Positions 55,132-64,000 of a stretch of 64,000 nucleotides of DNA are shown here, piece by piece (the stretch's first letter is position 1; each line of letters opens with the position of its first letter). Under the pieces are notes generated by a model that was not told where the DNA came from, did not search any database, and worked only from the letters and a program-made list of their open reading frames with translations. The position numbers were made by a program, and so were the translations under genes. Source of the DNA: Pseudobacteriovorax antillogorgiicola (GTDB lineage: Bacteria; Bdellovibrionota_B; Oligoflexia; Oligoflexales; RGVZ01); NCBI GenBank assembly GCA_945865565.1, contig CAMBEK010000003.1:124001-188000 (forward strand), written 5' to 3'.

Positions 55132-55215
55132 AATTGTTCAGAAAGGAACCAACGGCAGGCATCCGAATTGCACCATCTCCCATCGGCTGCGCAAACTTTT
55201 CCCGATGGCGGACCC

Positions 55216-56985
55216 ATGAGCAAGACTACGACCACAAAACAAACCCCACAAAACCCGGCCCAGCGAATCCAAAAGCCCGATAAATCAGGTATTGAAAAAG
55301 CCGCGACTGGTATTGCCGGTTTTGACGATATAACCTTCGGAGGGCTGCCCCGAAATCGTCCAACCCTCATTTGCGGCGGACCGGGATCTGGAAAAACCTT
55401 GTTCGGATTGGAATTCCTCGCGCGGGGCATTACAGAGCATGGCGAGCCGGGCGTGTTCGTGTCGTTTGAGGAAACGGAAGAAGAACTCGCAAAAAACGTC
55501 AAGTCTTTGGGTCTGGACCTGCCAGATCTGATCGCCAAAAAAAAACTTGTCATTGATACTTTGCGGGTCGACCGTGAAGATTACCTGGAAACGGGTGACT
55601 ACGATCTCGGCGGCCTGTTTATCCGCGTTGGCTGCGCCATTGATTCCATCGGCGCCAAACGGATCGTTTTGGACTCGATGGAAGCGCTGTTTTCTGGCCT
55701 GACCGATCACATGCGGCTGCGCAGCGAAATCCACCGCCTGTTCCTTTGGCTGAAAGACAAAGGCGTCACAGCCATTGTCACCGGCGAAAGCATTGAACCA
55801 TCCGGCAAAACCCGCGAGGGTCTGGAAGAATTTATTTCCGACTGCGTGGTTTATCTGGACCATCGCGTCAACGACACCATCAGCACCCGCCGCCTCAGAA
55901 TCACCAAGTACCGGGGTTCGTTTCACGGTACAAACGAATACCCTTTCATGATCGATGAAAGCGGAATCTGCGTCCTCCCTGTGACGTCGCTGAACCTGAC
56001 TTACAAGGCATCCACGGAACGGGTGAGCACAGGCATAGCCAGCCTTGACGGGATGCTTGGTGGCAAAGGCTATTACCGTGGATCCTCCGTTCTGGTAACC
56101 GGCACGGCAGGATCGGGTAAGACCAGCGTTGGCGCCCATTTCATCCATGCGGCATCCCGACGCGGGGAGAGGTGCCTGATGTGGTCCTTCGAAGAATCAG
56201 AATCCCAAATCGTGCGTAACATGCGTTCCATTGGGATCGACCTTGAGCCGTCAATCAAAGCTGGGTCGCTAAAGATCCTTACCAGTCGTCCTCAGATTTT
56301 CGGCCTCGAAATGCATCTAGGCATCATCCATAAGGAGATCAACGCCTTTGCTCCAAAGTGCATTTGCATTGACCCCGTAAGTAATTTCATCGGCGCTGGA
56401 ACGGTGAGCGAAACGAAGGTCATGCTGACACGTCTAGTTGACCTGACGAAATCAAAAGGAATCACGACCATCATGACGTATCTGATTCGCGGCGGGATGC
56501 CCGCGGAAACAACAGATGCGGGTGTCAGTTCACTGATGGACACTTGGATTGTGTTGACTGACCCCGAATTTAATGGCGAGCGGAACCGGATCCTTTCAGT
56601 CTTGAAATCCAGAGGCATGCCACACTCGAATCAAATGCGAGAGATGTTGTTGACATCCCACGGCGTGGAACTGATTGACCCCTATCTGGGCCCATCTGGG
56701 GCCGTTACGGGTGCCGCACGAAAATCCCTCGAAGCGAGTGAAAAGGCACTCGCCGTTGAATGGGAAATCAAATTATTGAGAAAGAAAAAAGATCTTGAGA
56801 ACAGCCGGGACCTGACTGAGGCCAGGATCAAGATGCTGAGGTCACGCCTTCAAACCCAAGAGCAGTCCCTCCAACTCGAAATCTCACAGGCCAAGTCGCT
56901 AGAACAGGTGAAAGTGGAAGACAGGACAAGAATGGGAGCAACCCGGTCGTCTGCGCCTGATCATAAACCCCAGGAGCAGCGATGA
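55216..56985 (+). CDS. kaiC: KaiC-type double-domain ATPase
   Basis: I start at ATG 55216 (GGCGGA upstream). The 589-residue protein has two RecA-type domains. CI: Walker A GGPGSGKT (54-61), the catalytic glutamate pair in [12 protein letters not shown]: Walker A GTAGSGKT (296-303), WSFEESESQ, and the segment [11 protein letters not shown] in which S438 and S439 occupy the two autophosphorylation positions (Ser-Thr in cyanobacterial KaiC). The last 90 residues are charged coiled coil ([20 protein letters not shown]), in place of the short KaiA-binding tail. It heads a tightly coupled operon with two kaiB-like genes and a kinase; no kaiA is nearby. Confidence 0.93.
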   Translation: MSKTTTTKQTPQNPAQRIQKPDKSGIEKAATGIAGFDDITFGGLPRNRPTLICGGPGSGKTLFGLEFLARGITEHGEPGVFVSFEETEEELAKNVKSLGLDLPDLIAKKKLVIDTLRVDREDYLETGDYDLGGLFIRVGCAIDSIGAKRIVLDSMEALFSGLTDHMRLRSEIHRLFLWLKDKGVTAIVTGESIEPSGKTREGLEEFISDCVVYLDHRVNDTISTRRLRITKYRGSFHGTNEYPFMIDESGICVLPVTSLNLTYKASTERVSTGIASLDGMLGGKGYYRGSSVLVTGTAGSGKTSVGAHFIHAASRRGERCLMWSFEESESQIVRNMRSIGIDLEPSIKAGSLKILTSRPQIFGLEMHLGIIHKEINAFAPKCICIDPVSNFIGAGTVSETKVMLTRLVDLTKSKGITTIMTYLIRGGMPAETTDAGVSSLMDTWIVLTDPEFNGERNRILSVLKSRGMPHSNQMREMLLTSHGVELIDPYLGPSGAVTGAARKSLEASEKALAVEWEIKLLRKKKDLENSRDLTEARIKMLRSRLQTQEQSLQLEISQAKSLEQVKVEDRTRMGATRSSAPDHKPQEQR

Positions 56986-57320
56986 AGCCTGGCAGCGACA
57001 GATCAGAGGTTTGGGAGCTTTTTCTTTATATCGCGGGGGAAACTCCCAGAAGCGTCATCGCATTTCAAAATCTAAAGGATATTTGTAACACTCACCTTGC
57101 TGGTCGCTACACCATTGAAGTCATTGATCTGGTGAAAAACCCAACTCTGGCTGAGATCGATCAGATCGTCGCGATCCCGACATTGGTTCGAAAACTACCG
57201 AAACCCGTGCGCAAGATCATCGGTGACCTGTCCAACACCGAGAAAACCTTAATTGACCTTCAAGTTCGTCCGGCCAAGCTTAAAAACGCGACTCAAAAGG
57301 ACCATCGAGACGCGTCATGA
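56982..57320 (+). CDS. kaiB: KaiB-family protein 1
   Basis: Its ATG overlaps the kaiC stop (ATGA). The 112-residue protein has the thioredoxin-like KaiB fold: [38 protein letters not shown] and [20 protein letters not shown]. The conserved IVAIPTL with cis-proline is kept. KaiB proteins bind the CI ring of KaiC. The basic tail ([14 protein letters not shown]) extends beyond the usual end. It also overlaps the next gene by four bases. Confidence 0.92.
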   Translation: MKPGSDRSEVWELFLYIAGETPRSVIAFQNLKDICNTHLAGRYTIEVIDLVKNPTLAEIDQIVAIPTLVRKLPKPVRKIIGDLSNTEKTLIDLQVRPAKLKNATQKDHRDAS

Positions 57321-57688
57321 AAAAAAGCACCCCTACACCGATAACGGCCACCGATAAATTCGAGGCCCTCGATAAAGGCCCAGATAATCACGTTTACGTC
57401 CTTCGACTGTACGTCTATGGCATGTCTCAGAAATCGAGCGATGCCATCGCTGCGATTGAAAAAATCTGCCGCGAACACCTGCCCGGACGCTTTACACTCG
57501 AAGTTATTGACATCACCAACGACCCAAATATCGCGATGGATGACGATATCGTTGCCATTCCCATGCTGGAGAAAATCCTTCCCTTGCCAAGGCAACGCAT
57601 GATCGGTGACCTGTCGGACCAAGAAAAAGTCCTGAGCCTGCTAGATTTGAAAAAGCCGTCACCATTATCCCCTAAGGGAAAATCATGA
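57317..57688 (+). CDS. kaiB: KaiB-family protein 2
   Basis: The 123-residue protein has the same fold as the previous one: [40 protein letters not shown] and [20 protein letters not shown]. It has a 25-residue N-terminal extension ([20 protein letters not shown]) that the first lacks. The two share perhaps a third of their residues, so they are old paralogs and not a recent duplication. It overlaps both neighbours by four bases, so all four genes are translationally coupled. Confidence 0.92.
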   Translation: MKKSTPTPITATDKFEALDKGPDNHVYVLRLYVYGMSQKSSDAIAAIEKICREHLPGRFTLEVIDITNDPNIAMDDDIVAIPMLEKILPLPRQRMIGDLSDQEKVLSLLDLKKPSPLSPKGKS

Positions 57689-60456
57689 CCTCTGAAGAAT
57701 CGAGATTGAGGGGCGAAATAGATCAACTCAAGGCAAAGATTTGCGAGATGACTGAGATCATCGACGCCATCACCACAGGATCTGCCGACGCGTTGGTCGT
57801 CAAACACCCCACCGGCACGCACATCTATACCATTGAAGCAGCCGCTGATGCGTATCGGATCATGGTCGAAGAAATGAGTGAAGGCGCTTTGTCCCTGAGC
57901 AAAGACGGCATCATTTTATACTGCAACGGCCAATTCTCTGAGATTCTTCAAATTCCACCGGCACACCTGATTTCGAAAAAGATGAATGCTCTGCTTGATC
58001 CCGCGACCGCACCAATTTTCACTGCCCTTTTAGAGGACCACCGAGACAAAGGCGGCCAGGGGGAAGTCGTTCTTCTTGCTTCAGATGGCCGTAAAATTCC
58101 GGCACTTCTGTCTTTGCGGCATGCCTCTCGCGATTCAAGAGAAGTGATCTCTGTCATCATCACCGACCTGACGGCTCAAAAGCGAAACCGGGAGATTGAA
58201 GCCGCGGCCTCCATGACCAATGTCATTCTGGATCAAGCCGGCGATGCCGTACTGGTGTGTGATCCAGAAGGCGTGATCATTCGGGCCAATCAGGCCGCCC
58301 AAAGGCTGGCCAAAAAAAACCCGCTTTTCAAAAACGTCTCAGAGGTGTTCGCTCTGGGCGTGAAGCATACGGATTTCGTCCGTGGCCTGCAGATCGAGAT
58401 TCCAACAGGAGAAGGCGATTTGCCGGGCCACATGCTGGTGTCTGTTAGCCCTTTGACAGACCCTGATGATCATTCGAAGAACGTTGGGTCCGTCATCACA
58501 TTGACCGACATCAGTAAGGTAAAAATCCACGAAATCGAGACGCGGAAAAGCCGGGATTTCTTGCAGACGACCCTTGGAAGCATTGGTGATGGGGTGATTG
58601 CTACCAATGCCGCGGGGATCATAACTATAATCAATCCCGTCGCTGAAAAAATATGTGGTTATAGACTCGACGACGCGCTGGGCATGCCTTTTACCGATGT
58701 CTTTAAAATCAGATCCTATTCTGGCGAGACAGCCGTTGAGGACATTGTTACCCAGGTTCTCCACAGTGCGTCTGTTATGACCTTGCCCGACAACTCTGAA
58801 CTTCTCCTACGGGATGGCACCCTCGTACCAATCGAGGATCACGCTGCACCAATTTTAGACGACTCTGGTAAAATCACCGGTGTCGTACTGACGTTCAGGG
58901 ATGTAACAGAAAAGCGAAAATCATTCTTATGCCTCGCAAAAAGTGAGGAACTTCTCAATCACGCCCAGCATATCGCCCAGATTGGAAGTTGGCACTGGGA
59001 GGTCAATACCCAGACGTTTACTTCATCCAAAGAATTCCAACGCCTATTTGGAATTAACCCTGAGGTGCAAGAGCCACAGGGAATCTGGGCTCAACTGGAG
59101 GTTTTAAGAAAGAAGTCACTGGAGAGCGGAGAGGGCTACGCAACTGAATTAGAAGGCACGCCCGGCGATAGCCGTGGTTCCGAAACCTCAATTTGGGTGA
59201 AGTGCCACGGCGAGGTTGAGCGAGATATTTCTGGCCGAATCATTGGCATGAGCGGAACGGTGCATGACATTACACCACTGAAAAAAATCGAGATTGAATT
59301 AAGTCGAGCCAAAAAAGAAGCCGAGGATGCCAATAGATTGAAAAGCGAATTTCTGGCTCTGATGAGCCATGAGATCAGGACTCCCGTAACTGCAATTTTA
59401 GGGTTCTCAGAACTCGTGACGAATCCAGAAGAGAATTTAGATGACAGGAAATCTTACAGCGAACGGATTCGTCGAAATGGCGAACACCTTTTGCGCCTTA
59501 TCGACGATATCCTTGACCTTTCTAAAATCGAGGTTGGCAGGATGGAGTTCGACAGTGTTCCAGTCAACATCCATGAAACTGTGGGTGATGTTTTTACAAC
59601 AATGCTTTCATTGGCCAGCGCAAAGCGCCTTCAGCTGAGCCTGGCGATGGGCCAGTTTTTGCCGGTATCTATAATGACTGACCGGACTCGACTCCGTCAG
59701 ATTCTGACTAACATAATCGGAAACGCGATTAAATTTACCCATGCCGGTTCAGTGAGAGTGAGGGTATCTGCCAGCGATGCCGACAAAAAGCTGCACATCA
59801 TTGTGACCGACACTGGAATTGGCCTTACGGACGCGCAGGCACGGGGTATCTTTCAATTGTTTATTCAGGGCGATTCGTCAATCACCCGGAAATACGGCGG
59901 TACAGGCCTTGGCCTGGCTCTCTCCAGGAAACTGGCCCAGGCACTTGGCGGTGACGTCATCTTGGCTGAAAACCGCGGAGTTGCGGGGCCAAATCACGGA
60001 TGTACCTTTGAGATCACCATTGCCATGACCGACGCAACGTACCAGGAGAAACCTGTCCCAGTGAGTGCAGACAATCAGCCATCGGCAAACCTTGACGGGA
60101 TCAAAGTGCTCGTCGTCGAAAGTAACCCTGAACTGCAATACTTGATTAACAGGTATGTAACATCTTCGGGCGGAAGTGTGGATCTCGCCTCCAGTGGCGA
60201 GGACGGCGTGGTCATGGCTTTATCCGGTAATTATGATGCCGTGCTGATGGATATCTGGCTGCCCGTCATGAATGGGCGCGAAGCGACTCGGACCCTTCGA
60301 GCAAAGGGCTACAAAACACCCATCGTTGCGTTGACCAATCACGCCATGCAGGATGAGGTGAAACTCTGTGAGGATGCCGGGTGCACTGCCTACCTGCCAA
60401 AACCAATAAATAGAACGGATCTGGTGAGCATGATCTCGAAAATCGTTCACCATTAA
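57685..60456 (+). CDS. Multi-PAS hybrid histidine kinase of the Kai operon
   Basis: The 923-residue protein lacks membrane helices. Order: a coiled N-terminus with DAITTGSADALVV, a PAS (YRIMVEEMSEGALSLSKDG), a second PAS (about 170-290), a third (about 295-410, GVIATNAAGIITIINPVAE), a fourth degenerate one (about 420-535), then HisKA with His562 in LMSHEIRTPVTAILGF, HATPase (NIIGNAIKFTHAGS, GTGLGLALS) and a receiver domain with Asp856 in LMDIWLPVMNG. The receiver's acidic pair reads VVESNPE where DD is usual, and its invariant lysine is in LPKPIN. It is likely the output or input kinase of the Kai proteins. Confidence 0.93.
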   Translation: MTSEESRLRGEIDQLKAKICEMTEIIDAITTGSADALVVKHPTGTHIYTIEAAADAYRIMVEEMSEGALSLSKDGIILYCNGQFSEILQIPPAHLISKKMNALLDPATAPIFTALLEDHRDKGGQGEVVLLASDGRKIPALLSLRHASRDSREVISVIITDLTAQKRNREIEAAASMTNVILDQAGDAVLVCDPEGVIIRANQAAQRLAKKNPLFKNVSEVFALGVKHTDFVRGLQIEIPTGEGDLPGHMLVSVSPLTDPDDHSKNVGSVITLTDISKVKIHEIETRKSRDFLQTTLGSIGDGVIATNAAGIITIINPVAEKICGYRLDDALGMPFTDVFKIRSYSGETAVEDIVTQVLHSASVMTLPDNSELLLRDGTLVPIEDHAAPILDDSGKITGVVLTFRDVTEKRKSFLCLAKSEELLNHAQHIAQIGSWHWEVNTQTFTSSKEFQRLFGINPEVQEPQGIWAQLEVLRKKSLESGEGYATELEGTPGDSRGSETSIWVKCHGEVERDISGRIIGMSGTVHDITPLKKIEIELSRAKKEAEDANRLKSEFLALMSHEIRTPVTAILGFSELVTNPEENLDDRKSYSERIRRNGEHLLRLIDDILDLSKIEVGRMEFDSVPVNIHETVGDVFTTMLSLASAKRLQLSLAMGQFLPVSIMTDRTRLRQILTNIIGNAIKFTHAGSVRVRVSASDADKKLHIIVTDTGIGLTDAQARGIFQLFIQGDSSITRKYGGTGLGLALSRKLAQALGGDVILAENRGVAGPNHGCTFEITIAMTDATYQEKPVPVSADNQPSANLDGIKVLVVESNPELQYLINRYVTSSGGSVDLASSGEDGVVMALSGNYDAVLMDIWLPVMNGREATRTLRAKGYKTPIVALTNHAMQDEVKLCEDAGCTAYLPKPINRTDLVSMISKIVHH

Positions 60457-60457
60457 G

Positions 60458-61063
60458 CTACGGCGAAAGCAGGGTAGTTTTCCAAGAGGCGTTGGCATCA
60501 GCCGATTCCGAATTCAACGTGTAAACCAGTCGTTCGTGAAGACGACTTGGTTTGCCTGTCCAAAATTCGATGCGCGACGGCGCCACTCCAAAACCGCCCC
60601 AGTGTGGGGGGCAGGGGACCGGCGCGTCTTTGAATTTGGCTTCGAATTCGGCCACGCGTTTTTCCAAATCCAAATGGGACGAAATCTCGCGACTCTGGTT
60701 TGACGCCCATGCCCCGATTTGGCTGCCGCGCGGGCGAGTTGCAAAGTAGGCTTCCGAACGATCACGGGAAAGTTTTTCCACCCGGCCTTCGACGCGGACC
60801 TGACGATTTAGGGTTGGCCACAAGAATACAAGTGTGGCGAACGGATTGGCGGTGAGTTCGCGAGATTTGCGGCTTTCGTAGTTGGTAAAAAAGCAGAATC
60901 TTCCGCCTTCGACGGCTTTTAATAGAACAATCCGGGCCGAAGGTTTGCCATCAAGGCCGATCGTGCACAGAGTCATTGCGTCGGCGTTGTCGAGGTTTGT
61001 TTTGAGGCCGTCCTTGAACCAGGCGTCAAACCACTCAAATGGATCGCGGATTTTATGGGACAT
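60458..61063 (-). CDS. pdxH: Pyridoxamine 5'-phosphate oxidase
   Basis: PdxH oxidises PNP/PMP to PLP with FMN. The 201-residue protein has PSARIVLLKAVEGGRFCFFT, NYESRKSRELTANPFATLVF, SRDRSEAYFATRPRGSQIGA, and the C-terminal HWGGFGVAPSRIEFW then WKTTLLSP. AAGGA precedes the ATG. It converges on the kinase gene with one base between their stops. Confidence 0.95.
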   Translation of the reverse strand: MSHKIRDPFEWFDAWFKDGLKTNLDNADAMTLCTIGLDGKPSARIVLLKAVEGGRFCFFTNYESRKSRELTANPFATLVFLWPTLNRQVRVEGRVEKLSRDRSEAYFATRPRGSQIGAWASNQSREISSHLDLEKRVAEFEAKFKDAPVPCPPHWGGFGVAPSRIEFWTGKPSRLHERLVYTLNSESADANASWKTTLLSP

Positions 61064-61080
61064 GGGGGAATTCCTTAAAG

Positions 61081-61130
61081 AAAAGATCCTTCGCTGCGCT
61101 CAGGATGACGACACACTCGTCAGGATGACG
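61081..61130. repeat. Dispersed repeat, second copy
   Basis: AAAAGATCCTTCGCTGCGCT then CAGGATGACG repeats the family seen at 46091-46162 and is followed by a partial second unit (CGTCAGGATGACGACTAG). It sits in the 68-base gap between pdxH and the flavoprotein gene. Confidence 0.8.
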
Positions 61131-61131
61131 A

Positions 61132-62799
61132 CTAGTTGATCCACAGCGGCAAGGCAACGGAATCCCGGGCGGAGTCGTCAAGGACCGCACGGCCAATGCG
61201 GACCCCGTCCAGTGCAGCACTCACGATGCCACCGGCAAAACCAGCGCCTTCACCGGCAGGAAAAATGCCGGGATGGCTGACGGATTGCAGGGCGCGATCT
61301 CGAACCATGGAAACCGGCGCCGAGGTTTTCGATTCAAGGCCGACGACAACGGCTTCGGGAGAAATATATCCGCGCATGGTCTTGTTGTAATCGTGCATCG
61401 CGCCGCGCAAGGCCTTGACGATGAAATCGGGAAGAACTTGATCCAAACGGGCATTGGTGATGCCAGGCTTGTAGGTTGAGGTGATGGTGCCTTTGGAGTC
61501 ACGGCCCTTCATGAAATCAATCAGGCGTTGGGCCGGGGAGTTGTAATTGCTGCCACCGGCTGCAAATGCCTGACGTTCCAAAGCGGCTTGATAGTGCATG
61601 CCGTCCAGAACGTGACCCTTGAAAAAGTCCTCGCGCAAAACATTCACCACAACTGCGGCATTGGCAAAACCACTTTTGCGACCATGGTAACTCATTCCAT
61701 TGATGGCAAGATGGCCGGGCTGGGCGCCGGTTGGCATCAGATGGCCGCCGGGACACATGCAAAACGTCCAGATGCCGCGCGAAGTCGACGTCGGATTAAG
61801 TCCGCCAGCGGAGTGGGGCGTACTTTCCACTTGAGAGGCGAGCTTGTACTCGGCGGCTGCCGGCAGGGAACAGGAGCCAAACTGGATGCGATTGATCTGA
61901 TCTTGGGGATGTTCAATACGGGCGCCCATGGCAAACGGTTTGGGCACCATGGCAAGGCCCTTGTCAAAGAGCATCTGGTACGTGTCGCGCGCAGAATGAC
62001 CAATGGCGATGATGAAATGATCGGTCGCAAGTTCGCGGCCGTCGTCGAGTTTGACGATCCAACGCGCTGTGGGGCCGCCATCAGAAAAATCAGTAAAGCG
62101 GTGTCCAAAAATAAATTCTGTGCCGAGGGACTTCAGGTACTGGCGCATGTTGTAGGCAATGCGCATCAGAAAATCGGTTCCGATGTGCGGCTTCGCATCG
62201 TAAAGGATGTCAGCCGGTGCACCGTGGCGAACAAATTGTTCAAAGACGTGGCGGATCAAGGGATGGTTTTTGCCGCAGGTTAGTTTGCCGTCCGAGAAAG
62301 TTCCGGCGCCACCTTCCCCAAAGCAGTAGTTGCTCTCGGCCTTAAAAGTGGCAATCCGACGGAGGTTATTAACCGTCCGCATCCGGCCTTCCACGGGCTC
62401 GCCGCGTTCGACGATGATGCACGGCTGTCCGGCTAGGGCCATCGTCAGGGCCGCGAAAATTCCGGCCGGGCCAGAGCCGACGATGACGGGTTTGTGGCGC
62501 ACGCGGATGGCGGCGGGATCAAGGCCGGCCAAAGGGTCCGCAATGTTGATGCCGGGAGATTTTTCCGCAATGGCCTGGTTGCGCGAGAGGACTTGATCCT
62601 CGTCCTCAAGGTCAACGTCGACTTGATATTTATAGACGATGGCGGACTTGCGCCGGGCGTCGAGGGATTTCTTGAGGATCGTCATCGCCTTGAGGTTCGC
62701 CTGCGGCACACCCAGCATGCTGGTGACAGCCTGTTGCAGGGCATCCGGCGGAACGTCGGTTCCAACAGGAATCACAACCTCTTTGAGGCGCAGGGTCAT
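61132..62799 (-). CDS. FAD-dependent dehydrogenase (COG2509-like)
   Basis: The 555-residue protein has an N-terminal alpha/beta domain of about 100 residues, then the FAD-binding motif PVIVGSGPAGIFAALTMAL, CFGEGGAGTFSDGKLT, HFIIAIGHSARDTYQML, and a C-terminal VSHPGIFPAGEGAGFAGGIV. Length and motifs match the widespread uncharacterised FAD-dependent dehydrogenase family (COG2509). AAGGA precedes the ATG. Substrate unknown. Confidence 0.88.
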   Translation of the reverse strand: MTLRLKEVVIPVGTDVPPDALQQAVTSMLGVPQANLKAMTILKKSLDARRKSAIVYKYQVDVDLEDEDQVLSRNQAIAEKSPGINIADPLAGLDPAAIRVRHKPVIVGSGPAGIFAALTMALAGQPCIIVERGEPVEGRMRTVNNLRRIATFKAESNYCFGEGGAGTFSDGKLTCGKNHPLIRHVFEQFVRHGAPADILYDAKPHIGTDFLMRIAYNMRQYLKSLGTEFIFGHRFTDFSDGGPTARWIVKLDDGRELATDHFIIAIGHSARDTYQMLFDKGLAMVPKPFAMGARIEHPQDQINRIQFGSCSLPAAAEYKLASQVESTPHSAGGLNPTSTSRGIWTFCMCPGGHLMPTGAQPGHLAINGMSYHGRKSGFANAAVVVNVLREDFFKGHVLDGMHYQAALERQAFAAGGSNYNSPAQRLIDFMKGRDSKGTITSTYKPGITNARLDQVLPDFIVKALRGAMHDYNKTMRGYISPEAVVVGLESKTSAPVSMVRDRALQSVSHPGIFPAGEGAGFAGGIVSAALDGVRIGRAVLDDSARDSVALPLWIN

Positions 62800-62883
62800 T
62801 GGCGAAGGATCCTTTTTATTGAAATCCGCGCCAATTATTAGAATGATGCTTGAAACAGGTCAAGGTATTAATGAAGGTAGCCT

Positions 62884-63957
62884 CTACAGGCAGGCTTTGG
62901 CTTCAAAATTGACGGCCGCTGGACGCAGGGCATAGGCCGCGCAGGTGCCCCCTGGCCCATTAAAATTAGCAGTTATATTAGCATCTTGCGTTGAAAATTG
63001 GGTTGCTGCCGACCAGCCGTTCATCTGAATGCTCAGATTGCCGTTGTCGAACAATCTCCCATTTTTCATTCGGGCGGATGCGGTTGCCGTCAGCAGGCGG
63101 CCTTTTTTTGAGTTGTCCACCAGGTTGGTCGATTCCGAGCGTTCGAAAAGCCGGCAAGCACCGAGGAGGTCTCCCGCGGATTCCAAGTTAGATCCAGAAC
63201 TGGAGCTTCGGCTGATCACACAGGGGGCGCCCGAGGAGCCGTCATCGTAACCACGCCAAAAACGCTGCTCGACCGGAACCTCACTGCGTGGGCCAACATA
63301 GCGCCCCTTCACCAACCCGGCAAAACGGTAGGCCCGGCCAGTGACCGACTTGCCTGCGCCGTTGGCGGGACAGGAGAATGCCGCTGTCGTCGCCATCACC
63401 GTGCTGGCCTTACCATCAGTAATCAGCGTCGACAGATCGCGGGAGCTACATTCAAAAGTCAGAGAAAATGCCGAGGTCTGACGGTCGATGATCAAGGGAT
63501 CCGCAGCCAAAGCCAAACTAGAAGCGTCTGCCGAAGCCTCTGCCGAAGCCGGCTTCGTCACACAGGCCGTCACGTCCGCCTCGTAAGTTAATTTCACCTT
63601 GCCAGATTCAAAGCGCGCCGTGTCTATCATAGGCATTTCGCCATCGCAGAAAACAGATTCTTGAGGGGCCAGTGAAAGTTTTTTTCCGAAATGGGTAAAA
63701 GCGCCATCATCGAAATCAAACATCCGCCCAAGAGACAAATCAGCAAGGGCCATTGAATTGACCACCACAGCATCCAGCTCGCCCTTGGAGGCCACGGCAA
63801 ACCCCGTCGCATCGAGAACATTGCTGCCGTCATTCAAGATGCTGGGGGAGTCGTGTTGACCACGCCCCGATGCGACATCTTTTCCACAAGAACTCACCAT
63901 GGCGGCCTCGAAAGAAACCACCAATACCATCGCAAACCGCTGATAATTTGCCATCAT
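62884..63957 (-). CDS. Hypothetical lipoprotein
   Basis: ATG 63957 follows AGGTGGCTTGATC. The signal peptide MMANYQRFAMVLVVSFEAAM ends in VSSC. The mature part of about 330 residues is rich in Ser, Gly and Ala, with a PASAEASADASSLALAADP linker and scattered cysteines. No domain recognised. The remaining 43 bases to the window end hold nothing I can assign. Confidence 0.7.
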   Translation of the reverse strand: MMANYQRFAMVLVVSFEAAMVSSCGKDVASGRGQHDSPSILNDGSNVLDATGFAVASKGELDAVVVNSMALADLSLGRMFDFDDGAFTHFGKKLSLAPQESVFCDGEMPMIDTARFESGKVKLTYEADVTACVTKPASAEASADASSLALAADPLIIDRQTSAFSLTFECSSRDLSTLITDGKASTVMATTAAFSCPANGAGKSVTGRAYRFAGLVKGRYVGPRSEVPVEQRFWRGYDDGSSGAPCVISRSSSSGSNLESAGDLLGACRLFERSESTNLVDNSKKGRLLTATASARMKNGRLFDNGNLSIQMNGWSAATQFSTQDANITANFNGPGGTCAAYALRPAAVNFEAKACL

Positions 63958-64000
63958 GATCAAGCCACCTGGGAAAGTTCACCAAGAAATTTTCGATAAT

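Noticed and set aside
1-64000. CRISPR array, rRNA operon or tRNA gene
   Set aside because: No regularly spaced repeats, rRNA segments or cloverleaf-forming stretches were seen on reading; very divergent or small RNA genes could be missed without covariance search.

Overview
The window reads as a compact chromosomal segment of a Gram-negative bacterium. It carries LPS-type and outer-membrane functions (an LpxH-like phosphoesterase, a FadL-type barrel, many lipoboxes), type II fatty-acid synthesis genes (acpP, fabI), a FlbD-family flagellar protein and a PrkA-YeaH-SpoVR operon. The order rpiB, glyA, nrdR, rib genes, nusB is the arrangement known from Bdellovibrionota, Myxococcota and other delta-like lineages, so a Bdellovibrionota or Oligoflexia-like host is my inference, not a proven placement. 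Genes are packed tightly, with many ATGA or 1-base overlaps and several convergent tail overlaps. I found no rRNA, tRNA or CRISPR array.

1-12.2 kb (mostly minus strand): a riboflavin/one-carbon cluster, acpP, rpiB, glyA, nrdR, ribE, then ribBA, ribH and nusB. It is split between ribE and ribBA by about 6.9 kb of accessory DNA (2.1-9.0 kb). The accessory block holds a caspase-like lipoprotein, a photolyase/cryptochrome-related flavoprotein, an IS91-type transposase remnant, a small secreted barrel-like protein, a DUF4143-type ATPase, a trypsin-like lipoprotein and an unknown lipoprotein. A 156-bp direct repeat brackets the transposase remnant and the barrel-like gene. No ribD is present, and the RibA half of RibBA lacks its zinc cysteines.

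12.2-31.3 kb: a FadL-type barrel, an LpxH-like enzyme, a large envelope protein, the prkA-yeaH-spoVR operon, prfB with an intact programmed frameshift site, a flbD-TPR-coiled-coil operon, a ChaN-like protein, two unknowns, ispA and fmt.

31.4-48 kb: glpK translationally coupled to two Dpp-type permeases, DUF423, a CDF transporter, fabI, several lipoproteins, an acyltransferase, gpx, and an operon of DUF3025, ATP-grasp-like protein, tdk and hrpB. After two small genes and a repeat-bearing region comes hemH, in one operon with a [2Fe-2S] thioredoxin-like ferredoxin and a MerR regulator with a B12-binding domain.

48-64 kb: the MerR regulator faces a secreted-protein gene across an array of four operator-like half-sites. 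Next is an operon of a degenerate M50-like membrane protein with two cNMP-binding domains, a small GspG-tail-like protein and a GPH-family symporter. A second DUF4143 ATPase is divergent from a four-gene Kai-type operon (double-domain KaiC, two KaiB proteins, hybrid histidine kinase) across another four-copy palindromic array. The window closes with pdxH, a COG2509-type flavoprotein and a lipoprotein.

The strongest candidates for an undescribed system are the kaiC-kaiB-kaiB-kinase operon with its neighbouring operator array, the B12-MerR/heme operon with its operator array, and the cNMP-binding M50-like operon.
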